A stretch of 24,464 bases of DNA from an uncultured Carnobacterium sp. (GCA_937976325.1 CALJSD010000145.1:1-24464); one strand, 5' to 3'; positions 1-7,334 are shown, counted from the first letter of the stretch. Notes: generated by a model from the sequence alone, not told the origin. Translations and numbers: made by a program.

Positions 1-65
1 CCTTAGGCTCGAACCGGTACCCCACTACAGCGATTATTACAGAAACCGAAGGTTCCGCAGTAATC
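1..65 (-). ncRNA. 5' end of a putative structured RNA, cut by the window edge
   Basis: On the minus strand the first ~34 nt from position 65 to 32 can fold into one long hairpin: about 13 of 15 positions pair, with G-U pairs that exist only on this strand, and it is capped by C(UUCG)G. A perfect TATAAT lies five bases upstream (70-75). The stretch is GC-rich for this window (32 of the first 60 bases). Together these suggest a transcript starting near 65 and leaving the window. I do not recognise the family; it does not match what I recall of RNase P, tmRNA or SRP RNA 5' ends. The alternative is an ORF from the ATG at 65-67 (22 codons to the edge, beginning MITAEPSV), but there is no convincing ribosome site and the -10 box is too close. 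Confidence 0.42.
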
Positions 66-69
66 ATTT

Positions 70-75
70 ATTATA
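70..75 (-). promoter_or_regulatory. -10 box (TATAAT) for the left-edge RNA
   Basis: A perfect TATAAT on the minus strand, five bases before the hairpin that begins at 65. The -35 is poor: at 17 bp spacing it would fall in the T-run of the xfp terminator (TTTTTG). The RNA promoter would therefore abut the terminator directly. The match is real; its use as a promoter is inference. Confidence 0.45.
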
Positions 76-93
76 TTTTATTATTCCCAGCAC

Positions 94-122
94 AAAAAAG
101 AGTGCCTCATTTCTGAGGCACC
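94..122 (-). terminator. Rho-independent terminator of xfp
   Basis: Inverted repeat GTGCCTCA/TGAGGCAC (102-109 and 114-121) with a 4-base loop, followed on the minus strand by a T-run (A94-99 on the plus strand). It begins about 13 bases after the xfp stop codon. Confidence 0.9.
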
Positions 123-134
123 CTGTTAGATGAA

Positions 135-2504
135 TTATTTATTCACGTTTTCCCATTGCCAGTTCACAACTTCAGGAATATCTTCCCCGTGTTCACGGAT
201 GTAGCTGTGGTGGAATTCCACAGTTTCGTCCATTTTCGCAGCAAATTCGCTAGCTTTGTCGCCGTATACAGCAACTGCAGCGTCTTTAGCAACGTGGAAG
301 CGGTCCATTTCAGATAATACACGCATATCGAATGGAGTTGTGATATCTCCGTTTTCACGGTATCCGTGGATATGAACGTTATGGTTGTGACGATCGAAGA
401 ATAAGTCACGGATCATACCTTCATAACCGTGGAAGCAGAATACAACTGGTTTGTCAGTAGTAAATAATTTGTCGAATTCTTCATCAGATAAACCACGAGG
501 GTCAACTTTTGGAGAACGTAATTTCAAGATATCTACTACGTTGATGAAACGAATCTTCAATTCTGGGAATTGTTTGTGCAAGATTGAAATACCTGCTAAT
601 GCTTCTAAGTTAGGTTCAGTACCTGCAGCAGCGATAACTACGTCTGGTTCTTCTCCTTCTTTCACTGTTGAAGCCCAATCAATTACTTTGTAACCTTCAC
701 GAACTAATTCTTTAGCTTCTTCTACTGAGTAGAATTGTGGACGTGGGTGTTTTGAAGAAACGATTAAGTTAATTTTATCTTCTGAACTTAAAGCTTCAGC
801 CATAACAGCCATTAAGCTGTTTGTATCCGCTGGTAAGTATTCACGAACGAATTCAGGTTTTTTCTCAGCTAAGTGTGTTAATAAACCTGGATCTTGGTGA
901 GTATATCCATTGTGGTCTTGTTGGAACACTGTTGATGTTGCAATCAAGTTTAATGATGGATAGTTTTTACGCCATGGAGCGTGAGTTTTAGATTTACGTA
1001 ACCATTTGAAGTGTTGAGTGATCATTGAGTCAACTACACGTAAGAATGATTCGTAAGATGCGAAGAATCCGTGACGACCTGTTAATACATAACCTTCTAA
1101 GAATCCTTCAGCTTGGTGTTCTGATAATTGTGAGTCGATTACACGACCAACTGGTGAAATCCATTCATCGTAGCTTTCGTCACGACGACCAACCCATTGA
1201 CGGTTAGTTGCTTTAAAGACTTCGTTTAGACGGTTAGATTTAGTTTCGTCTGGTCCAAAGATACGGAAGTTATCTGGGTTTGCTTTTACTAAGTCAGCAG
1301 CAAATTTACCAAATTCAATCATATCTTGTTTTTGGATAGCACCTGGTTTAGATGTATCGATTGCATGTTTAGTCCAATCAGTAATGTCCATAGGTTTTAC
1401 AACACCTGCGTTAGTGATTGGGTTCATGCTCATACGACGTGGGCCTTTTGGAGAAATTGCAGCAATTTCTTCAACTAATTTACCATTTTCATCGAATAAT
1501 TCTTCTGGACGGTATGATTTCAACCAGTCAACTAATGCATCGATGTGTTCCATAGCTTCTCCTGATACTGGAATTGGAACTTGGTGAGCACGGAATCCAC
1601 CTTCGATTGGTTCGTGGTTCCATTCTTTTGGACCTGTCCAACCTTTAGGAGTACGTACTACTAATACTGGCCAATGTGGCATTGTAGCTTCTTCAGCGCT
1701 CTTAGAACGAGCTTCTTTTTGAATTGCTTGGATTTTTTCAATAGCTTCATCTAATTTAGCAGCCATTAATGGGTGAACTTCTTTAGGATCATTTCCTTCT
1801 ACAAAGATTGGATCCCATCCTAAACCGTTGAAGTATTGAGTTAATTCTTCATCAGTACGACGAGCTAAAATAGTTGGGTTGTGGATTTTACCACCGTTTA
1901 AGTAAAGGATTGGTAATACTGCACCATCGTTAACTGGGTTGATGAATGTGTTTGAGAACCAACCAGCTGCTAAAGGACCAGTTTCTGCTTCACCGTCACC
2001 GATAACTGCTGCTGCAATTACGTTAGGGTTATCTAAAACAGCACCTGTAGCATGTGATAATGAGTAACCTAATTCTCCACCTTCGTGAATTGAACCAGGA
2101 GTTTCTGGAGCCGCGTGAGACGCAATTCCTCCAGGGAATGAGAAGATTTTACATAATTGTTTGAACCCTGCTTCATCTTGAGTGATTTGTGGGTATAACT
2201 CTGTGTAAGATCCATCTAAGTAAGAGTTAGAAACCATTACTTGTCCACCGTGACCTGGTCCTTCAATGTAGAACATATCTAAGTCATATTTATTAATAGC
2301 ACGGTTTAAGTGTGCGTAAATAAAGTTTTGTCCTGCGATTGTTCCCCAGTGTCCGATTGGATGAAGTTTAACGTCTTCTTTTTGGATTGGACGACGTAAA
2401 AGTGGGTTATCTTTTAAGTACATTTGAGCTACTGAAATGTAGTTCGCTGCACGCCACCAAGCATCCACTTTTGCTAAGTATTCTGGTGTATCAAATTGTG
2501 TCAT
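135..2504 (-). CDS. xfp: Phosphoketolase (xylulose-5-phosphate/fructose-6-phosphate)
   Basis: A TPP- and Mg-dependent cytosolic enzyme that cleaves xylulose-5-P (and in dual-specificity members fructose-6-P) with phosphate into acetyl-phosphate plus glyceraldehyde-3-P or erythrose-4-P; it is the key step of heterolactic and bifid metabolism. Visible family signatures: GPGHGG at residues 82-87, SFPGGIASH near 122-130, PETPGSIHEGGELGYS near 133-148, and the TPP motif GDGEAETGPLA at 169-179. The 789-residue length fits the family. I chose the ATG at 2502-2504 because MTQFDTPEYLAKVDAWWRAA is the conserved start and AAGGGAAG lies about 10 bases upstream. An in-frame TTG at 2562-2564 with a close GAAGGA would add 20 basic residues. 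It is monocistronic, with its own promoters and a terminator at 94-122. Sequence alone does not settle which sugar phosphate is preferred. Confidence 0.97.
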   Translation of the reverse strand: MTQFDTPEYLAKVDAWWRAANYISVAQMYLKDNPLLRRPIQKEDVKLHPIGHWGTIAGQNFIYAHLNRAINKYDLDMFYIEGPGHGGQVMVSNSYLDGSYTELYPQITQDEAGFKQLCKIFSFPGGIASHAAPETPGSIHEGGELGYSLSHATGAVLDNPNVIAAAVIGDGEAETGPLAAGWFSNTFINPVNDGAVLPILYLNGGKIHNPTILARRTDEELTQYFNGLGWDPIFVEGNDPKEVHPLMAAKLDEAIEKIQAIQKEARSKSAEEATMPHWPVLVVRTPKGWTGPKEWNHEPIEGGFRAHQVPIPVSGEAMEHIDALVDWLKSYRPEELFDENGKLVEEIAAISPKGPRRMSMNPITNAGVVKPMDITDWTKHAIDTSKPGAIQKQDMIEFGKFAADLVKANPDNFRIFGPDETKSNRLNEVFKATNRQWVGRRDESYDEWISPVGRVIDSQLSEHQAEGFLEGYVLTGRHGFFASYESFLRVVDSMITQHFKWLRKSKTHAPWRKNYPSLNLIATSTVFQQDHNGYTHQDPGLLTHLAEKKPEFVREYLPADTNSLMAVMAEALSSEDKINLIVSSKHPRPQFYSVEEAKELVREGYKVIDWASTVKEGEEPDVVIAAAGTEPNLEALAGISILHKQFPELKIRFINVVDILKLRSPKVDPRGLSDEEFDKLFTTDKPVVFCFHGYEGMIRDLFFDRHNHNVHIHGYRENGDITTPFDMRVLSEMDRFHVAKDAAVAVYGDKASEFAAKMDETVEFHHSYIREHGEDIPEVVNWQWENVNK

Positions 2505-2590
2505 GTGTATTTGTCTTCCCTTCTTATTTTTGGCTTCTAAAGAAATTCGAAAATGGCGTTTCAAAAATCCTTCTTTTATTTACCGCCAAG

Positions 2591-2619
2591 TATTTACCAT
2601 ACCTATTTACGAGTGTCAA
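2591..2619 (-). promoter_or_regulatory. Proximal promoter of xfp
   Basis: TTGACA (2614-2619) and TAAATA (2591-2596) with a 17-bp spacer on the minus strand. The -35 is perfect and the -10 moderate. The predicted start near 2584 gives a leader of about 80 nt. Confidence 0.65.
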
Positions 2620-2630
2620 GAAGAATCACT

Positions 2631-2821
2631 AAAACGGTCATTGTTTTGATGTATTTCGCTTTTCTTTAGGAAATATTCCTGTTTCTAGACCGTATTTCTA
2701 CTAATCCAAAACGTTCATAACCACATTTATTTGACTATTTCAACTCGAATATTGATCATAACTCATCATCGAGTACTCTATTTTACCATTTTTTATGTTC
2801 ATTCTGCAATAAAACGTTCAT
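2631..2821 (-). repeat. Three copies of an ATGAACGTTTT-type direct repeat upstream of xfp
   Basis: Minus-strand copies at 2811-2821 (ATGAACGTTTT), 2708-2718 (ATGAACGTTTT, exact over these 11 bases and extended by TT upstream) and 2631-2641 (ATGACCGTTTT, one change). One copy sits directly upstream of the distal -35 and one about 11 bp upstream of the proximal -35. They resemble half of a CcpA site but lack one base of the cre core spacing. A regulator site is inferred, not shown. Confidence 0.5.
2780..2809 (-). promoter_or_regulatory. Distal promoter candidate for xfp
   Basis: TTGCAG (2804-2809), 18-bp spacer, TAAAAT (2780-2785), with a TGG extended -10. It lies just after the dextranase terminator and about 270 bases upstream of the xfp start codon. 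Confidence 0.5.
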
Positions 2822-2839
2822 AAAAAGTCAGATAGGATC

Positions 2840-2870
2840 AAAAAAACCGAGGCCAAAACCTCGGTTTTCT
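2840..2870 (-). terminator. Terminator of the dextranase gene
   Basis: AAAACCGAGG/CCTCGGTTTT arms (2843-2852 and 2859-2868) around a 6-base loop, with a T-run on the minus strand. It lies about 37 bases after the dextranase stop codon. It could work weakly in both directions. Confidence 0.88.
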
Positions 2871-2906
2871 TGGCGTTATAAAGATCGACGCTTGAATATT
2901 AATGAA

Positions 2907-5900
2907 TTACTCTGGAATATAAACGACATTCCAAAGTCTTAATTCAGGAACTTTAATCACTAAAGTATACTCCCCATCATCAAGCATTTTTACTTCAGCG
3001 TCCGCTTTTAGCATTTGGCCTTTTGCCCATTCATCAGGAGAAGCAATATATACATTTTTCGCCTTTAATTCCGCTTGTTCTTTCGTCAATCCGTGCAGCG
3101 GATACGTTAATGTTAATTCTTGCTCTGCTCGTGGTGACTTACCATTTTTTGCAGAAGTTCCTTCTTTATTGGTCCAATCAGTATTAATGCCTAAGCAGTT
3201 AATCATTTGAACCACTTTAAATCCTGGCCCTTTCTTCGTAAAGGTCCATACTTGGTCACCGTAGATTCCTGACTTCATCGGATCATTATTATCATCATAC
3301 GAAAGTTGTTTTTGGTTTTTATCGTAAACTTTCGCTAAGACATCATCGTTTTCTACCCCATCACCACGAAGAATATTTTCATATGCTGTAATAAATTGTT
3401 GGTAGTTATAAAGACGACGATTTAATTCTTCGCCAACCTTCAACCCTTGACTAGGATAATACGGCGCATCTAGTACACCAACACCAAATTCATGCTTAGA
3501 GTTTCCTCCAGCAACAGCCGTCATATGATAGCCACCAGAAGCTGCAACGGTTGCATCTACTAGTAGCACCGCATCTGTATTGAAGTATTCGTCTTGACCT
3601 GATTTATTTTCATCCCCTGGAAGCTCCATGTAAGCCGCAACGATGAGAGATTTTCCGCTTTCGGCACGAACTTGGTCCACTAGACGTTTCAAATCGCCGT
3701 ATTCTGTATGGTATCGTCCCGTTTGAGTCTTATTATCATCCACATCGCCATTCGCCCAAATTTCTGCATAAACAACGTCTTGATTGCCCTCACGTGCAAG
3801 GTCACGAAGCCCCTGTCCACCAACAGCATTTAACGTAAAGTATTTATCTGGAATGAGTTCCTTCATGCGTCGAGCAAAATCAACAAATGTATCGGACATC
3901 AAGAACGATTTATCGAAATCATTCGTATTGCGATTGTCATAATCCGTTACGCGTGTATCACCAATCGTGTCTCCTTGCCAACCATCAAAATTACCAGTCT
4001 TCATCGCTTCAGCCATTCGTTTTGCAATAAACTCTTGCCAACCTTTGCTCTTTGGATTGAAGTATTCTTGGAAGACTCTAAGTTTATCTTCATACGGACT
4101 CTTAAGCATTGGATTACGCATTGGAGTCCCTTTGTCTCCGAAGAAGCCACTTTCGTAATTGTAAACAAGATGTTCATCACCGACCGGAATCTTATCGTCA
4201 AAGTTACTACGCGCACTAATCATGTTATAAAGAAGAGCTACTGCACCATCTTTATGAGATTGGTCAACTAATTCACGTAACACCTTAGGATCAATCTTCG
4301 AATGCGTCCACCAGTTCCATTCTTGATTCAAGATTTGGTCACCTGCTGGAAGTGGATCCGTTGGATTCTTATACACATCGTAGTAGAAATGCCCATTAAT
4401 ATGCATATTCTTCAATTCATCAAATTCCTCAGCATATTTTGCTTTCAATGCGGGATCATCAATCATACTATTTCCGTAATTTTGTGAGCCAGCAATCGCC
4501 GCATAACGAGGAAATTTAGTCCAATCACTTTCTACTGCAAGACCCAATGTCTTAAATTCCAACGTTGAACCTTCTTGATTCTTCACAGACACTTTCACTG
4601 TATAACCAGTGTAGTCTTTCAACCACGCACCGGGAATCGTAAAGGTCTTTTGAAGCTCGGCATCATCCGCTACATTTACTGTATCCTGCGCACGGACAAG
4701 AACCGTCTTACGTAACGTTTGCCCCACTTGCTCATTCAAATGATAAACATCCACTTGGGCCGTTAACGCTTGTGGTGTATTTTGTGTATTCGCAAATGAA
4801 AATTGAATTGGAATATCTGTTCCTACAACAAACCCTTGGCGAACAGAGACTGGATCACTAAGCACCGCATTATGATCATAACTCTTCTTCATTTCGTTAT
4901 GCTCTTCTCCATCACGATACGGAGTTAATTTAGAAACATCCACATCATTTTTATTTTGAATGTTTTCTGCTTTCTTCGTTCCAATTTCAATCACCGCATC
5001 TTCTGCTGGAGTTTGATCTACTTGAATGACTTTACGAGAAACCTCTTCACCCGCGGCATTCAATTGGATTTCGATGGTGCTTGTGCGTTTTCCATCTTTT
5101 CCTACTTTCAACGTGTTTTGTCTGCCGACTTCAAGTTCTGGCTGTTCCACATATTGCACACCGGCTTTCAGTGTTACATTTTCTTGAATGGTTTGTTTCT
5201 TTCCTGGAGCTTCTTTTTTTACACCGATACGCACACGTTTATTTCTATGCGTTGAATGCATCGTTTTTAAAGACTTATCTACAACAACGCCATCTTCTTT
5301 TCTCACGTCGTATAACTCGGTATATACTCCAGCTTCTCCTTCTTGTTCGACTCTTGTCTCCCCAAATGGAAGTTCAGGATCTGCAATATATTCCACTCCT
5401 GGTTGAACCGGTTTATTTTCGTGGACTTCAAGTTCTTCCACTTTTTTACCGTCTCCATTTGTATATTCTTTGAATTTCTTTTCTTCAGCAACGACTGCAC
5501 CGTAAACTGGAGCCTCATCTGGTTTCATATTAGAACGATCCTCTGAAGAAATCGGTGAATCTACTTCGCTTAGAATAGTTTCTTTTTTGTCCACTTCTGA
5601 CACTAGCACATTTTCAGGAATGACTACTTTTTCCTCTTCTGTAGTTGTCGTGGTTGTTGTAGTCTCTGTTGGTGCTTGTGTTGTCTCAGTTTCTGTTGAC
5701 GGTGTTTCTGTAGACGACACTTCTGTGGTAGAAGGAGCCTCGGTTGTTGAAGGGGCTTCTGGTACGAGTGATACAGGAGTAGCATTTACAATTGGACTGG
5801 CAGTTGTCACTTCGGTTGTACTCTCAGTTGTCGATGCAGTTTGTGTCGTTGCTTCTGTGACAGCCTCTGTTGTTACTGCTTCTTGTGTTGTTACTTGAGT

Positions 5901-6533
5901 CGTTTCATCTGTCGTTGGAATAATTGTTGTCTCGACTGCAGAAGATGCAGTCGCTGGTGACACTTCTTTTTCAATCGCCCCAACAAAGGTAAATCCATCA
6001 ATTGCTAACCTTCCTTCAGGCATTTCATCGCCTACATGAAGGGTATATGTCTTTGTGAGTGAATCAAAATTAGCTGTAACGGCATCGACCGTTGTTGTCA
6101 GTAAACTACCACCTACCGCAGTGACTAATAAAATGGATGAAATCACATGTTTTTTCTTTTTGTTTTTCTCAAGTATTTGAACGGCAATGATTAAAGAGCT
6201 CGCTCCAAGAAGAATTGGAAATGTTAAAGAGGATGCTCCTGTTTGAGGGAGTTCTTGTCCAGCATTTGGGCTATAGATAAGATAGTACGTTGCATTTTGT
6301 GTGACTTTCTCTGGCAATTGACTGACAAGATTAGCCTTTTCTTCACTAGACAACTTATCGTACTGGACGTATTTATACGTAATCTTTGTAGTCGTATCCG
6401 TCACTTCTTCTGCAGATACTGCTGGTAACATCATCGATCCGAAAGTTCCAATTAAAACAGACGCAGCCCCAGCAACTGCAGTTTTACGAATACTATAAAC
6501 TCTTCTCGTTTCATTTGGTTGTCTTTTTTTCAA
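2907..6533 (-). CDS. Surface dextranase (GH66) with an N-terminal IgA-protease-type anchor module
   Basis: Predicted endo-dextranase hydrolysing alpha-1,6-glucan outside the cell. Order of parts: YSIRK signal peptide (motif 13-17, cleavage near 41); LPQTG 95-99; membrane segment 102-121; KNKKKKH 123-129; second membrane segment about 130-148; Thr/Ser/Glu-rich stalk about 196-300 with a tandem EAPSTT; two G5-like repeats about 345-437 and 440-520; beta-sandwich about 550-668; GH66 barrel about 670-1060; C-terminal beta domain. The expected nucleophile is D855 (DGWQGDTIGD) and the acid/base E924 (VVYAEIW); their spacing of 69 matches the 68 in Streptococcus mutans dextranase (D385/E453). There is no C-terminal LPXTG; the protein ends WNVVYIPE. 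The start is TTG with AGGAGG 7 bases upstream. No CBM-type insertion is evident, arguing against a cycloisomaltooligosaccharide synthase. The family call is firm; the anchoring mode is inferred from the Zmp/IgA1-protease layout. Confidence 0.93.
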   Translation of the reverse strand: MKKRQPNETRRVYSIRKTAVAGAASVLIGTFGSMMLPAVSAEEVTDTTTKITYKYVQYDKLSSEEKANLVSQLPEKVTQNATYYLIYSPNAGQELPQTGASSLTFPILLGASSLIIAVQILEKNKKKKHVISSILLVTAVGGSLLTTTVDAVTANFDSLTKTYTLHVGDEMPEGRLAIDGFTFVGAIEKEVSPATASSAVETTIIPTTDETTQVTTQEAVTTEAVTEATTQTASTTESTTEVTTASPIVNATPVSLVPEAPSTTEAPSTTEVSSTETPSTETETTQAPTETTTTTTTTEEEKVVIPENVLVSEVDKKETILSEVDSPISSEDRSNMKPDEAPVYGAVVAEEKKFKEYTNGDGKKVEELEVHENKPVQPGVEYIADPELPFGETRVEQEGEAGVYTELYDVRKEDGVVVDKSLKTMHSTHRNKRVRIGVKKEAPGKKQTIQENVTLKAGVQYVEQPELEVGRQNTLKVGKDGKRTSTIEIQLNAAGEEVSRKVIQVDQTPAEDAVIEIGTKKAENIQNKNDVDVSKLTPYRDGEEHNEMKKSYDHNAVLSDPVSVRQGFVVGTDIPIQFSFANTQNTPQALTAQVDVYHLNEQVGQTLRKTVLVRAQDTVNVADDAELQKTFTIPGAWLKDYTGYTVKVSVKNQEGSTLEFKTLGLAVESDWTKFPRYAAIAGSQNYGNSMIDDPALKAKYAEEFDELKNMHINGHFYYDVYKNPTDPLPAGDQILNQEWNWWTHSKIDPKVLRELVDQSHKDGAVALLYNMISARSNFDDKIPVGDEHLVYNYESGFFGDKGTPMRNPMLKSPYEDKLRVFQEYFNPKSKGWQEFIAKRMAEAMKTGNFDGWQGDTIGDTRVTDYDNRNTNDFDKSFLMSDTFVDFARRMKELIPDKYFTLNAVGGQGLRDLAREGNQDVVYAEIWANGDVDDNKTQTGRYHTEYGDLKRLVDQVRAESGKSLIVAAYMELPGDENKSGQDEYFNTDAVLLVDATVAASGGYHMTAVAGGNSKHEFGVGVLDAPYYPSQGLKVGEELNRRLYNYQQFITAYENILRGDGVENDDVLAKVYDKNQKQLSYDDNNDPMKSGIYGDQVWTFTKKGPGFKVVQMINCLGINTDWTNKEGTSAKNGKSPRAEQELTLTYPLHGLTKEQAELKAKNVYIASPDEWAKGQMLKADAEVKMLDDGEYTLVIKVPELRLWNVVYIPE

Positions 6534-6546
6534 ATTTATTCCTCCT
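6531..6546 (-). promoter_or_regulatory. Ribosome site that fixes the TTG start of the dextranase
   Basis: AGGAGG at 6541-6546, seven bases (AATAAAT) before TTG at 6531-6533. The next in-frame ATG codons lie inside the signal peptide, after YSIRK, so the TTG is the supported start. Confidence 0.85.
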
Positions 6547-6610
6547 ATTCATTTTTAAAACAATATCTTTGAGGCTAGCAAATGGTGAAAACTTCTTCTG
6601 ACCGTCCATA

Positions 6611-6648
6611 AAATAAAAAATGGATAGTAAGATTCATATCTCACTACC
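6611..6648 (-). terminator. Terminator-like hairpin in the dextranase leader
   Basis: On the minus strand GGTAGTGAGAT (6648-6638), loop ATGA, then ATCTTACTATCC (6633-6622): about 11 pairs with one G-U and one bulged base, then ATTTTTTATTTT. It lies between the candidate promoter and the start codon, about 80 nt before the gene, so it may be an attenuator rather than an end-of-gene terminator. The stem is AT-rich and its strength is uncertain. Confidence 0.45.
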
Positions 6649-6736
6649 AACTCTCTCGTCGATATTATTCGTGCGTGTAAAATGCTTTCAACCTTTTGTA
6701 ACAGGTTAACAATCACTTAAAATTGCTTTCTAATTC

Positions 6737-6765
6737 ACTTTACACGTCATTAATCTGATAGTCAA
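6737..6765 (-). promoter_or_regulatory. Candidate promoter of the dextranase gene
   Basis: TTGACT (6760-6765), 17-bp spacer, TAAAGT (6737-6742) on the minus strand. A start near 6730 would give a leader of about 195 nt. A weaker alternative is a TTGAAA/TAATAT pair with 18-bp spacing further downstream. Confidence 0.5.
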
Positions 6766-6851
6766 TGAACTTTAGATGAAACTAAATAGTTTTTCCACCT
6801 TCCAATCTTCCTGAATTTTTCCCGTTTTTTGACAAAATTACGAAAATAAAT

Positions 6852-6880
6852 AAAAAAGCTATCGCAAAATGCGATAGCTT
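6852..6880 (-). terminator. Terminator of the ymdB-mutS-mutL-msrB operon
   Basis: AAGCTATCGC/GCGATAGCTT arms (6856-6865 and 6871-6880) with a 5-base loop and a T-run on the minus strand. It starts 8 bases after the msrB stop codon. Confidence 0.92.
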
Positions 6881-6888
6881 CGTTCAAT

Positions 6889-7323
6889 TTATTTAAAATA
6901 TTGAAGAAATTCTCCGTATCCCTCTTCTTCTAGTTTAGCGACTGGAATGAAGCGTAGAGATGCAGAATTGATGCAATAACGGAGTCCGCCAAGTTCTTTT
7001 GGACCATCTTCGAAGACGTGTCCTAAATGCGAATCCGCTTGACCACTTCTAACCTCTGTTCTCTTACGGTTTAGTTTGTAATCGTCTTTTTCCGTTAGTG
7101 TTGTATTTTCAATTGGTTTTGAAAATGATGGCCAACCACATCCTGCATCAAATTTATCCTTTGAGCTAAAGAGTGGTTCCCCACTTACAATATCAACATA
7201 GATTCCATCTTCATAGAAATCATCATATTCTCCTGAAAAAGGTCTTTCTGTGGCTTCGTTTTGAGTCACTTCATATTGAATTTCTGTTAATCGTTTTTTT
7301 AGTTCTTCTTTTGAAAATTCCAT
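6889..7323 (-). CDS. msrB: Peptide-methionine (R)-S-oxide reductase
   Basis: Reduces the R epimer of methionine sulfoxide in proteins, in the cytoplasm, using thioredoxin. The 144-residue protein is a stand-alone MsrB domain. It carries CGWPSF (C62), RTEVRS (about 88-93), DSHLGHVF (H99, H102) and RYCINSASLRFIP with catalytic C117. C62 and C117 are the only cysteines, so C62 should be the resolving cysteine and the zinc CxxC pairs found in some MsrB proteins are absent. The SD AGGAGA (7332-7337) overlaps the mutL stop codon, with 11 bases between genes, so it is the last gene of the ymdB-mutS-mutL operon. No msrA is fused or adjacent. Confidence 0.97.
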   Translation of the reverse strand: MEFSKEELKKRLTEIQYEVTQNEATERPFSGEYDDFYEDGIYVDIVSGEPLFSSKDKFDAGCGWPSFSKPIENTTLTEKDDYKLNRKRTEVRSGQADSHLGHVFEDGPKELGGLRYCINSASLRFIPVAKLEEEGYGEFLQYFK

Positions 7324-7334
7324 CGTGGTTTCTC

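Larger units (their letters stand above)
2505..2906. other. 402-bp intergenic region: xfp control region and dextranase terminator
   Basis: No gene is visible. It holds two candidate minus-strand promoters for xfp (2591-2619 and 2780-2809), three copies of an ATGAACGTTTT-type repeat, a small AGGAA-ATA-TTCCT dyad at 2668-2680 and the dextranase terminator at 2840-2870. A transcript from the distal promoter would have a leader of about 270 nt. I looked for a cre site and found none with fewer than three mismatches. I saw no TPP-riboswitch signature. Confidence 0.7.
6534..6888. other. 355-bp intergenic region: dextranase leader and msrB terminator
   Basis: No gene is visible. Contents: dextranase ribosome site, a terminator-like hairpin (6611-6648), inverted CGTGTAAA/TTTACACG arms (6674-6681 and 6739-6746), a sigma-A-like promoter (6737-6765) and the msrB terminator (6852-6880). 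The second arm of the inverted repeat overlaps the candidate -10, so it could be an operator. That is inference. Confidence 0.65.

Noticed and set aside
1..25. GGTTCGAGCC on the minus strand as a tRNA T-arm
   Set aside because: The bases on either side do not pair into a 5-bp T-stem, and there is no acceptor or CCA end.
1..67. Short minus-strand frame beginning MITAEPSVSVIIAVVGY
   Set aside because: Slight likeness to the start of family 2 glycosyltransferases, but no ribosome site, a -10 box only a few bases before the ATG, and strong RNA pairing. Kept only as an alternative to the ncRNA call.
2505..2760. cre site or TPP riboswitch upstream of xfp
   Set aside because: Best cre alignments have three or more mismatches, and no thi-box motif is visible.
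5587..5898. Plus-strand frame of about 103 codons rich in Val and Ser
   Set aside because: It is the antisense shadow of the Thr-rich dextranase stalk: ACN/ACT codons read backwards give Val and Ser runs. It has no ribosome site and no family features.
2907..6533. Frameshift or assembly fusion explaining the N-terminal LPQTG in the dextranase gene
   Set aside because: The frame is continuous over 1208 codons. The parts follow a known biological order (YSIRK, LPXTG, two membrane segments, G5), and no second ribosome site or promoter is evident at the junction.
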